A stretch of 64,000 nucleotides of DNA from UBA6382 sp963617965. Its GTDB lineage: Bacteria > Bacteroidota > Bacteroidia > Bacteroidales > Bacteroidaceae. Below are positions 45,679-53,713 of the stretch, piece by piece. Made by a program: the position numbers and the translations under genes. Numbering within the stretch: the first letter of the stretch is position 1; every line of letters starts with the position of its first letter. The DNA lies in assembly GCA_963617965.1 (NCBI GenBank), contig CAVEQO010000007.1, positions 1 through 64,000 on the forward strand. The letters are read 5' to 3'. Under the pieces are notes generated by a model. That model ran no database searches, had not been told where the DNA came from, and was given only the letters and a program-made list of their open reading frames with translations.

Positions 45679-47157
45679 TCAGTCCGGGCGGCTGTAGTTG
45701 GGAGCCTCGCTCGTTATCGTGATGTCATGCGGATGGCTCTCAAGCACGCCCGCATTGGTTATGCGGGTAAACTTGGCGTTGTGGAGAAGTTCTATCGTGG
45801 ATGCCCCACAGTATCCCATGCCCGAACGCAGACCGCCCACCAACTGGTAGACAACCTCCTGCACGGTGCCTTTGTACGGCACGCGGCCGGCGATGCCCTC
45901 CGGCACGAGTTTCTTGGTCTCCACCACACCGCTCTGGAAATAGCGGTCCTTGCTGCCGTTTTCCATTGCCTCAAGCGAACCCATGCCGCGGTAGGTCTTG
46001 AATTTCCTGCCATTGAGAATAATTGTCTCGCCCGGTGACTCTTCCGTTCCGGCCACGAGCGAACCGATCATGACACAGTCGCCTCCGGCGGCGAGGGCCT
46101 TCACGACATCTCCGCTGTAGCGCAGACCGCCGTCAGCAATCATCGGCACACCCGTACCGTTGAGGGCCTGGGCCACATCGTATATGGCCGACAGCTGGGG
46201 CACGCCCACACCGGCAACCACCCTCGTGGTGCATATACTGCCCGGACCGATTCCGACCTTTACGGAATCCGCACCGGCTTCAACAAGCATTCTGGCGGCC
46301 TCTCCCGTGGCGACGTTGCCTACCACGATGTCCACGCCCGTGAAACTCTTCTTGGCTTCCTTCACCTTGTCTATCACGCCCTTCGAATGGCCGTGGGCGG
46401 TGTCTATGACAATGGCGTCGGCACCTGCCTTTATCAGTGCCTCCATGCGCAGCAGGGTATCGTCAGTCACGCCTACGCCTGCGGCTACCCTCAGTCGTCC
46501 CTTTTCATCCTTGCAGGCCATCGGCTTGTCCTTGGCCTTGGTGATGTCCTTGTAGGTTATGAGACCTATCAGCTTGTCGTCCTTGCCGACTACCGGCAAT
46601 TTCTCTATCTTGTTTTCCTGCAGGATCTTGGCGGCTGCGGAAAGGTCTGTCTGCTGGTCTGTCGTGACAAGGTTTTCCGACGACATGACATCGTCTATCA
46701 GCTTGCTCGTGTCAAGTTCGAAACGCAAGTCCCTGTTGGTTACGATTCCCACGAGATGCCTGTCGTTGTCCACCACGGGTATTCCGCCTATGTGGTATTC
46801 GCTCATCAGTGCCAGCGCATCGCCGACAGTCTTGCCGCGCTGTATCGTCACAGGATCGTAGATCATGCCGTTTTCCGCACGCTTCACGATTGCCACCTGC
46901 CGGGACTGTTCCTCTATCGACATGTTCTTGTGGATCACCCCAATGCCTCCCTCGCGGGCTATGGCTATGGCCATCGTGGCTTCCGTGACGGTATCCATCG
47001 CCGCCGTGACGAACGGGATGTTGAGGTTTATGTTGCGTGAAAAGCGCGTGTTGAGCTTCACCATGCGCGGCAGCACTTCCGAGTAGGCGGGAATAAGCAA
47101 CACGTCATCATACGTCAGACCGTCTGACACAATTTTGTCTTCTATAAACGATTTCAT
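45679..47157 (-). CDS. guaB: Inosine-5'-monophosphate dehydrogenase
   Basis: A 492-residue enzyme converting IMP to XMP with NAD+, the committed step of GMP synthesis. Tandem CBS domains (about residues 95-215) interrupt the TIM barrel. The catalytic Cys lies in GPGSICTTR, and the flap region carries GMGSLEAMENGSKDRYFQ and EGIAGRVPYKG. It lies 107 bases after recQ, and a TAATTTTG box at 47187-47194 suggests a separate promoter. Confidence 0.97.
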   Translation of the reverse strand: MKSFIEDKIVSDGLTYDDVLLIPAYSEVLPRMVKLNTRFSRNINLNIPFVTAAMDTVTEATMAIAIAREGGIGVIHKNMSIEEQSRQVAIVKRAENGMIYDPVTIQRGKTVGDALALMSEYHIGGIPVVDNDRHLVGIVTNRDLRFELDTSKLIDDVMSSENLVTTDQQTDLSAAAKILQENKIEKLPVVGKDDKLIGLITYKDITKAKDKPMACKDEKGRLRVAAGVGVTDDTLLRMEALIKAGADAIVIDTAHGHSKGVIDKVKEAKKSFTGVDIVVGNVATGEAARMLVEAGADSVKVGIGPGSICTTRVVAGVGVPQLSAIYDVAQALNGTGVPMIADGGLRYSGDVVKALAAGGDCVMIGSLVAGTEESPGETIILNGRKFKTYRGMGSLEAMENGSKDRYFQSGVVETKKLVPEGIAGRVPYKGTVQEVVYQLVGGLRSGMGYCGASTIELLHNAKFTRITNAGVLESHPHDITITSEAPNYSRPD

Positions 47158-47264
47158 TTGTCTGTCCTCAAAATATTATATTTCGGCAAAATTACCTCTT
47201 TCTTTCCAAAGAGAACTTCTTTTATACTTTTTTTAATAGTTCACAGCCAGATGGCAACGCACGC

Positions 47265-49781
47265 TCAGTTGGCATTGTCCGACATGTACTTTATCCGCAC
47301 CAGCCTGATTTCCTCCTCCGTAAAATCGCCTCCCAACTCGTTTACGGCAGTCTCTATGTCGTCCGTCTCCGTTTCATCGAAGTAGTCGCAGATCTCGTCC
47401 ACCTTGTCCTCGTCCATTATCTCGTTGAGGAAATAGTCGATGTTGATCTTCGTGCCGGAATACACGATGGCCTCTATCTCGCTGAGCAGGTCGGAAAACG
47501 CCAGTCTGTTGGTCTCCGCGAAGTCGTCCAGATCCACTTTCCTGTCTATGTTCTGTATGATGGAGATGCGGAATTTTGACTTGACGTTGGGCAGCGTGTA
47601 GCAGCGGAAGTCCTCCGGGCGTTCTATCTCGTTCTCCTCGCAGTACTTCCTGATCACCTCGCAGAATTCCTTCCCGTATTTTTTCACCTTGCCCTGCCCC
47701 ACTCCGGGAATGTTGAGCAGTTCCTCGCTCGTGACGGGATAGGTGGTGGCCATGGCCGACAGCGAGGAGTCCTGGAAGATCACGTATGGCGGTTTCTTTA
47801 TCTCCTCCGCCTTTTCCTTGCGCAGCTCCACCAGCATCTGGTAGAGCGTGTCGTCCACTGCCCCGCAGCCGCTCTCCATGCCGGCAATCTCGTCATCACC
47901 GTCGTCGTCAGCATCATTGCTGATCACGAACGAGGTGGGGGCTTCCATAAACTTGCGTCCCTTGGGGGTTATCCTCAGGACACCCTTGTTTTTCTTGTCC
48001 TTCTCCAGATACTCCGCAAGGATCGCGTTCCTCACCACCGACTGCCACATCGACTGGCTGTCATCCTCACCGGCGCCGAAAAGGTCCAGATCGGCATGGC
48101 CACACTCTGAAACCTTGTCGGTCTCCCTTCCGAGAAGGATGTCGATTATATGGTCTTCCGCAAAGCCTTCCTTCACGGCACGCACAACTTTAAGAAGATT
48201 GCACAGTTTTTCTTTTGCTTCCACTTTTGCGTTTTTGTTGTTACAGTTATCACAATTACAGCAGTTGTCTCTATCGTATTCTTCCCCGAAATAATGGAGA
48301 AGGAATTTTCTTCTGCAGCCGGCCGACTCCGCATACATGGCCGTCTCCTTCAGCAGCAGGCGTCCTATCTCCTGCTCCTGGCTCGACTTGTCTTCAATGA
48401 ACTTCCCCAGCTTCTGCAGGTCCTTGCTTGAATAGAACATCAGGCAGTGACCCTCGCCGCCGTCACGGCCGGCCCTGCCGGTTTCCTGGTAATAGCCCTC
48501 TATGCTCTTGGGTATGTCGTAATGTATCACGAACCTCACGTCGGGCTTGTCTATGCCCATGCCGAAAGCCACCGTGGCCACAATCACGCTGACGTTTTCC
48601 ATGAGGAAATCGTCCTGCGTCCTTGAACGCTCGTGCGACTCCAGACCCGCATGATACGGCGCGGCCTTTATGTTGTTGGCCTGGAGCACCTGGGCAAGAC
48701 GCTCCACCTCCTTGCGGCTCAGGCAGTACACTATGCCGCTCTTGTGGGGGTGCGAGGCGATGAACTTCACCACCGCCCTGTCCACGTCCTTGGTCTTGGG
48801 CCGCACCTCGTAGTACAGGTTGGGACGGTTGAACGAACTTCTGAAGACCACCACGTCGCTCATGCCGAGATTCCTCTTGATGTCAGCCCCCACCTTTTCC
48901 GTGGCAGTCGAGGTAAGCGCAACGATGGGCGGACGCTCCGACAGTGCGGCCTGCATCACGGCCAGCCTCTCCAACAGTGCCGCCGCCCTGCGCCCGGCCT
49001 CCGCATGACAAGGAGGGATGACGGCCTTGCCAAGACGCACGGTTGCCTCCTCCAGAGACAGCGCGGTCTCACCGCTTCCGAAAATTCCGCTTTGGCAAAG
49101 CGAAGAGAAATACTCCGCCCACTGGTCCTCTGACAGTTCTGTGTCCAGTGCCGCAAACATCGGCCGCAGGCTGCCGACCGCAAGCCCGTCATGAAGCAAC
49201 GCGTCCCTCACGTCAGCCGACAGTGCCAGAAACCGGACTGCCTCGTCATTCGGCACGCCTTTTTTCCTGAGGGCTATGAAATTGACCGACGGGCGGATGT
49301 TCCTGTAGTCGGCCCTGAAATCGTGTCCCCACTCCGAAATGCAGTGAGCCTCGTCCACAGCATAGAACGAAATGGGTACCTGCGAGAAAAAATCCAGATT
49401 CGACGGCTTGGCGAGGGTTTCGGGAGCCACATACAGCAGCTTCGTCCGGCCTTCCAGCACGTCTTGCTGGACTCCGGCAAGCTCCGTACGCGACAGGGTG
49501 GAATTCATGAAATGCGCCACGCAGTCCTCTTCCACGGTACTGCGCAAGGCATCCACCTGGTTCTTCATCAGCGAGATGAGCGGCGAAATCACTATGGCCG
49601 TCCCGTCTTCCATAAGCGCGGGCAGCTGGTAGCACAGGGACTTGCCGCCGCCGGTGGGCATCAGCACAAAGGTGTCGCGGCCCTGCAAGACGCTCTTGAC
49701 GACACTTTCCTGGTCGCCCTTGAACTTTTCAAAGCCGAAATACCGCTTCAGGCAGTCATAAATACCCTTGTCTGAAATCAT
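47265..49781 (-). CDS. recQ: RecQ helicase with a large insertion between motifs II and III
   Basis: An 838-residue 3'-5' DNA helicase. Walker A PTGGGKS is at 42-48 and DEAH at 143-146. The TSTAT motif III is delayed to about 289-293; in ordinary RecQ it follows DEAH by about 35-40 residues. Roughly residues 172-283 (48933-49268) are thus extra: a helix-rich, acidic stretch with no match I recognise. Downstream are the second RecA-like domain, the zinc-binding Cys set (CRRKF...CCNCDNC), RQC winged helix, HRDC domain and a C-terminal helical extension. A possible TAACTTTG box is at 49849-49856. Confidence 0.95.
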   Translation of the reverse strand: MISDKGIYDCLKRYFGFEKFKGDQESVVKSVLQGRDTFVLMPTGGGKSLCYQLPALMEDGTAIVISPLISLMKNQVDALRSTVEEDCVAHFMNSTLSRTELAGVQQDVLEGRTKLLYVAPETLAKPSNLDFFSQVPISFYAVDEAHCISEWGHDFRADYRNIRPSVNFIALRKKGVPNDEAVRFLALSADVRDALLHDGLAVGSLRPMFAALDTELSEDQWAEYFSSLCQSGIFGSGETALSLEEATVRLGKAVIPPCHAEAGRRAAALLERLAVMQAALSERPPIVALTSTATEKVGADIKRNLGMSDVVVFRSSFNRPNLYYEVRPKTKDVDRAVVKFIASHPHKSGIVYCLSRKEVERLAQVLQANNIKAAPYHAGLESHERSRTQDDFLMENVSVIVATVAFGMGIDKPDVRFVIHYDIPKSIEGYYQETGRAGRDGGEGHCLMFYSSKDLQKLGKFIEDKSSQEQEIGRLLLKETAMYAESAGCRRKFLLHYFGEEYDRDNCCNCDNCNNKNAKVEAKEKLCNLLKVVRAVKEGFAEDHIIDILLGRETDKVSECGHADLDLFGAGEDDSQSMWQSVVRNAILAEYLEKDKKNKGVLRITPKGRKFMEAPTSFVISNDADDDGDDEIAGMESGCGAVDDTLYQMLVELRKEKAEEIKKPPYVIFQDSSLSAMATTYPVTSEELLNIPGVGQGKVKKYGKEFCEVIRKYCEENEIERPEDFRCYTLPNVKSKFRISIIQNIDRKVDLDDFAETNRLAFSDLLSEIEAIVYSGTKINIDYFLNEIMDEDKVDEICDYFDETETDDIETAVNELGGDFTEEEIRLVRIKYMSDNAN

Positions 49782-49948
49782 GTTCCTTTTTTAAGACAAC
49801 TCATCCCCCGGCATACACTGTCGGCATACGGCCGAGCCGATACAATAACAAAGTTATAACAAGATTTTCAAATACTAAAAGAAACAACGCCAAAAATATC
49901 ACGCCACCGCAAAAAACGGGAAAAACCGTACCGCAGCCGGCCCGGCTC

Positions 49949-50569
49949 TCACGGAGACTCTGCGGCAGACGGGTCACGGGGCTGGCAGAACACGTTCGTG
50001 CGCCCCATGCGCATTCTGCGCAGCGAGCCGCGCTCCACAAGCGTTTCCAGCACACGGGCGGCGTAGGATTCCGAACAGCCAGCCTCGTCGGCAAAGTTGC
50101 GCACGGAAAACACGCCATCCCGCCCCGTCAATACGGCGGCCGCATCGGCGGCTTCCTCCGGCGACAGCGACGTGTTGCCGCGCACCCAACCCGACAGCGG
50201 CTTGTATACCACGCCGTCAAACTGTGCCAAGAAGCTGCGCTTGGGTCTGAACGACACCACGCACCGCGCATTGCTCACCATAGGATTGCCGCTCCTGCTC
50301 GACGTGACCCTGCCTTTCACTTCCGGCACCAGATAGCCCAGCCCGGGCAACTCCACCGAATGGCCGAGCACCATCATGCCGCCCGCCACCTCTGCCAGGG
50401 CATTCAACACCGCCAGTACCTGGCTGCGCGACACGCTGCGGTTTTCTACCATCATGTCCGCCAGGCTTTCTGCGCCAATGCGCCCCGCGTCGACAGTCTT
50501 GGCATAGACCACGCCCGCTCCGCGCAGGACTCCGCCCGCTTCCTTCAACCTGCACCTGATAACTTTCAT
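49949..50569 (-). CDS. HU/IHF-like protein with C-terminal winged-helix domain
   Basis: The 206-residue protein begins with a Bacteroidales HU-like DNA-binding domain (about residues 1-120, with the helix MVENRSVSRSQVLAVLNALAE and strands GHSVELPGLGYLVPEVKG). After a short linker (SPEEAADAAAVL) it ends in a winged-helix-like domain (about 140-200, FSVRNFADEAGCSESYAARVLETLVERG). Two DNA-binding modules in one chain suggest a nucleoid-associated regulator. ATG 50569 is chosen because it starts MKVIRCRL, as relatives do. Operator-like repeats lie 47-85 bases upstream. Confidence 0.72.
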   Translation of the reverse strand: MKVIRCRLKEAGGVLRGAGVVYAKTVDAGRIGAESLADMMVENRSVSRSQVLAVLNALAEVAGGMMVLGHSVELPGLGYLVPEVKGRVTSSRSGNPMVSNARCVVSFRPKRSFLAQFDGVVYKPLSGWVRGNTSLSPEEAADAAAVLTGRDGVFSVRNFADEAGCSESYAARVLETLVERGSLRRMRMGRTNVFCQPRDPSAAESP

Positions 50570-50615
50570 AATTCCACACAATTAAAAGGTTTGACTAAAA
50601 ATAATCCCGTGCCAG

Positions 50616-50654
50616 CAAAAAATATTGTTGAGCTGACAAAAAATATTGTTGAGC
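50616..50654. repeat. Two 18-bp direct repeats with 21-bp period
   Basis: CAAAAAATATTGTTGAGC occurs at 50616-50633 and again at 50637-50654 without mismatch. The 21-bp period equals two DNA turns, placing both copies on the same helix face, just upstream of the HU-like gene. Confidence 0.8.
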
Positions 50655-51048
50655 AAAATTACTCCCACCGCCCGAAACGGATTTCCGCACCGGGCGGAAC
50701 GGATGTACGTTTCCGCCGGAACGCGACTGGGTTTCGGGCGAAACGCATCGGGGAGAACAACAAAAAATTTTGTCGCGTCAACATTTTTCAACGTCCGGAA
50801 GGCTTAGCGATTTCGCCATGTGCGACACCGTTGCGCACGGAGGGGAAAGAGTTCCTTTTCCGCGTTGCTTACACGTCCTCTTGCCCCATCCGGTTTTCCG
50901 CTGCAGCCGGACTTTCCGGCAGACCGGAAGCAGACAGGCCGGAAGAGGGTTGCGGGGTGAGCCGGAAAGGCGGTTTGCGCGAGTGCGCGCACGCTTGAAA
51001 AACAGGCATTAAAACAAATGGCGGATGCCGGAAAAACGCATACAAGAA
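50655..51048. other. Intergenic spacer with no gene recognised
   Basis: The spacer between the HU-like gene and tRNA-Arg is GC-rich from about 50670 to 51000. Open frames exist on both strands, but none has codon use, start context or similarity I can support. A CAAAAAATTTTG sequence at about 50760 loosely resembles the direct repeats nearby. Confidence 0.5.
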
Positions 51049-51077
51049 AAGGGGCAGCGAGAAATTCGCTGCCCCTT
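51049..51077 (-). terminator. Terminator of tRNA-Arg
   Basis: Twelve-base perfect arms AAGGGGCAGCGA/TCGCTGCCCCTT with a 5-base loop, followed on the minus strand by TTCTTGT. It directly follows the tRNA 3' end. Confidence 0.82.
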
Positions 51078-51078
51078 G

Positions 51079-51152
51079 TGACACCGTAGGGATTCAAACC
51101 CTAAACCTTCTGATCCGTAGTCAGATGCTCTATTCAGTTGAGCTACGGTGCC
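51079..51152 (-). tRNA. tRNA-Arg (ACG)
   Basis: On the minus strand acceptor GGCACCG pairs with CGGTGTC (one G-T pair). Anticodon stem TCTGA/TCAGA holds CTACGGA with anticodon ACG. The T arm is TAGGG-TTTGAAT-CCCTA and the discriminator A. ACG is expected to be edited to ICG to read CGN codons. Confidence 0.95.
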
Positions 51153-51177
51153 TCGTCTTGCTTTTCAAATGCGAGTG

Positions 51178-51208
51178 CAAAGGTAGCCCTTTATTTTGTT
51201 TCCGCCAA
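51178..51208 (-). promoter_or_regulatory. Promoter of tRNA-Arg
   Basis: Minus-strand TTG (51206-51208), 20-base spacer and TACCTTTG (51178-51185), 25 bases before the tRNA 5' end. Confidence 0.72.
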
Positions 51209-51272
51209 GGCATTCCCGTGTTTTTTTGCGGAAACACACGGGAATTTTCCGTCTCACCCCAAAAGCGGCAGG

Positions 51273-52364
51273 TCATTTTCCCGCCGTCTGTTCTGCGATG
51301 AACGCCTCCATCTGCGGGAACGCCGCTTCCACGCACTTGGTCAGTTTCAGCTGGTTGCGGCTTCTCACGAGGTTGTGCTCCGGGTATTTGCAGTGGAAAT
51401 AGACATCTCCGTTTATGTAGTCGGCAATGAAGCGCACCAGAGTCATGTACGGGAACAGTGCCGTGGCGAACGGCAGGTTTTCTATTTCTATCGGTGTGAT
51501 GAAGCTCGCCGCACCCTTGAGGTAGCCTTTGGTGAACGACTTGAAGATCTCGAAGTTGAAGCCCACTTTCGACAGGTCGGGGTCATCCTCCACCGTGGTG
51601 TTTGCCGCCGAACGCAGGAAGTCGCCGAAGTCGGAGAATATGAACGAGGGCATCACCGTGTCGAGGTCTATGACGCACAGCACGTTGTCGTCCTTGTCGA
51701 AGAGAATGTTGTCCACCTTGGTGTCGCAGTGGCATATACGCTTGGGGAGTTTGCCCTCGCGGTACAGGCGTTCCGCCTTGCAGTATTCGTCAGCACGCTC
51801 AAAAATCTCCGAGAGTATCTGTTTCACCTCCGGGTCATCGGCCCTGCCGCTCCTGTTTTCGGCCACGGCATCCCTGAGCTGCTGCAGGCGGAACTCCATG
51901 TTGTGGAAATCCTTTATCGTCTCGCCAAGCTTCACGGGAATGTCAGCGAGCGAAGCCTGGAAGCCGGCGAACGTCTCGCCCACCACATAGGCACTCTCCA
52001 GACTGACGCCGGTCTTCGTGACGCAGTCCGCTATGCAGACCATCATGCGCCAGTACTTCTCCCCGTCGAAATAATACATTTTGCCGTTCTTTGCCGGTAT
52101 GAACTGCAGCACCTTGCGGTCTATTTCCTTTTCTCCGGCGGCAACCAGTTTCTTGCGTATATGGCCGGTCACCTCCACAATGTTGTTCATCAGCAAGTCT
52201 ATGTCGGGGAACACCGACACGTTGACATTCTGGAGGATATAGTCGGTTGTGCCGCCTTCTGTCGTCACCTTGTAGGTGGAGTTGATGAGACCGCCGCCAA
52301 AGGGTGCGATGTCCTTGATGACGCCGCTGACAGCAAATTGGGATACAATGTTTTTCAAATCCAT
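51273..52364 (-). CDS. APH-fold kinase, probably a sugar 1-kinase of NahK type
   Basis: The 363-residue protein has the aminoglycoside-phosphotransferase kinase fold: an N-terminal GGGLINSTYKV loop, the catalytic ICHCDTKVDNILFD segment (HxDxxxxN) and VIDLDTVMPSFIFSDFGD (metal-binding Asp). The spacing and the D-T-K-V-D-N form resemble N-acetylhexosamine 1-kinases and Bacteroidales relatives next to sugar-nucleotide genes rather than resistance enzymes. Substrate is unproven; N-acetylhexosamine or another sugar is plausible given the GDP-fucose cluster upstream. It has its own promoter. Confidence 0.8.
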   Translation of the reverse strand: MDLKNIVSQFAVSGVIKDIAPFGGGLINSTYKVTTEGGTTDYILQNVNVSVFPDIDLLMNNIVEVTGHIRKKLVAAGEKEIDRKVLQFIPAKNGKMYYFDGEKYWRMMVCIADCVTKTGVSLESAYVVGETFAGFQASLADIPVKLGETIKDFHNMEFRLQQLRDAVAENRSGRADDPEVKQILSEIFERADEYCKAERLYREGKLPKRICHCDTKVDNILFDKDDNVLCVIDLDTVMPSFIFSDFGDFLRSAANTTVEDDPDLSKVGFNFEIFKSFTKGYLKGAASFITPIEIENLPFATALFPYMTLVRFIADYINGDVYFHCKYPEHNLVRSRNQLKLTKCVEAAFPQMEAFIAEQTAGK

Positions 52365-52418
52365 GATTATGTCCTTTTTGTATAATATTCTATTGTGCGT
52401 GTGTCAGACTATTGTCGG

Positions 52419-52448
52419 CAAATATAACAAAAAGTTTGTTCCTGTCAA
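52419..52448 (-). promoter_or_regulatory. Promoter of the APH-fold kinase gene
   Basis: Minus-strand TTG (52446-52448), 19-base spacer and TATATTTG (52419-52426), with a leader of about 45 bases. This separates the kinase from the GDP-fucose operon. Confidence 0.75.
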
Positions 52449-52526
52449 GTTTTTATGCAGGTATTTCGCTTTTGCAGGGTCGCAAACATAAAACCTTGCC
52501 GCCACATTCCCTTTTCCGCCCGTTTT

Positions 52527-53708
52527 TCAGCCGGCGGGCTGCCTCAGGGTGTTGCGGTACCATTCGAACAGGCGCGCCACGCCTTCCCCTATGTCCACCT
52601 TGTGTTTCCACCCGAGCCGGTGGAGCTTGGTGACATCGGTCAGTTTCCGCATCGTGCCGTCGGGCTTCGAGGTATCGAAGACCGTCCTGCCGCCGAAGCC
52701 CACCGTCTCCGCCACAAGCCGTGTCAGTTCCCTGATGGATATCTCCTTTCCGGTGCCCACGTTTATATGGCAGTTCCTTATCTCCCCCAGCGAAGGCAGT
52801 GCGCCGCCCCTCCCTTCCGACCGGTTGCGGCTTACGGCAGTGTCCGCCCCAGCCCCGTAGTGTACCGACGAATACTTTTCCCTGCCTATTATGTCGGCGA
52901 AATCCACGTTGAGCAGCAGATACACGGAAGCGTCGGCCATGTCCTCCGACCACAGGAACTCGCGCAGCGGCGTTCCTGTGCCCCACAGCGTGACCTCGTT
53001 GTCGCGGATGCCGTATTTAGACAGCACCTCCAGTATTTTCTCCCTGCCGGCACTTCCGTCCACGCCCTCCACCCTGCGGCAGTCCAGGTCTCTCCTTATC
53101 GTGTCCCAGTCACCATCATGGATCAGCTTTGACAGATAGGTCTTGCGCATTATCGCAGGCATGACGTGGGAGTTCTCCAGATGGAAGTTGTCGTTGGGCC
53201 CGTACAGATTGGTGGGCATCACGGCTATGTAGTTGGTGCCGTACTGCAGGTTGTAGGATTCGCACATCTTCAGCCCGGCTATCTTGGCTATGGCATACTC
53301 CTCGTTGGTGTATTCCAGTCCCGACGTGAGCAGGCAGTCTTCCCTCATGGGCTGCGGAGCGTCTTTGGGGTAGATGCACGTGGAGCCGAGGAACAGCAGT
53401 TTGGCGACCCCGTGGCTGTAGGCTTCGGAAATCACGTTGCACTGTATTTTCATGTTTTCCATGATGAAGTCGGCCCTGTACAGGGAATTTGCCATAATGC
53501 CGCCCACGAAAGCCGCCGCCAGCACCACGGCCTCCGGCCGCTCCTCGTCGAAGAACTTCCTTACGGCGCACTGGTCGGTCAGGTCAAGTTCCGCATGACT
53601 GCGCCCCACGAGGTTGGCATATCCCCTGCCAAGCAGGTTGTTCCATATCGCGGAGCCCACAAGCCCCCTGTGGCCCGCAACAAAAATCTTGGTATCCTTT
53701 TTCAGCAT
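52527..53708 (-). CDS. fcl: GDP-L-fucose synthase
   Basis: A 393-residue short-chain dehydrogenase that epimerises and reduces GDP-4-keto-6-deoxymannose to GDP-L-fucose. The NADP-binding AGHRGLVGSA motif (11-20), GSTCIYP with the catalytic Ser, and the YxxxK motif in EEYAIAKIAG are present. ATG 53708 (MLKKDTKIFVAGH) is the start; the frame upstream is open only as a shadow of the transporter gene. It is some 30-40 residues longer than typical because of a stretch before HINVGTG (about residue 300, HYGAGADTAVSRNRSEGRGG). It starts 5 bases after the transporter stop. Confidence 0.93.
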   Translation of the reverse strand: MLKKDTKIFVAGHRGLVGSAIWNNLLGRGYANLVGRSHAELDLTDQCAVRKFFDEERPEAVVLAAAFVGGIMANSLYRADFIMENMKIQCNVISEAYSHGVAKLLFLGSTCIYPKDAPQPMREDCLLTSGLEYTNEEYAIAKIAGLKMCESYNLQYGTNYIAVMPTNLYGPNDNFHLENSHVMPAIMRKTYLSKLIHDGDWDTIRRDLDCRRVEGVDGSAGREKILEVLSKYGIRDNEVTLWGTGTPLREFLWSEDMADASVYLLLNVDFADIIGREKYSSVHYGAGADTAVSRNRSEGRGGALPSLGEIRNCHINVGTGKEISIRELTRLVAETVGFGGRTVFDTSKPDGTMRKLTDVTKLHRLGWKHKVDIGEGVARLFEWYRNTLRQPAG

Positions 53709-53713
53709 TTTGT

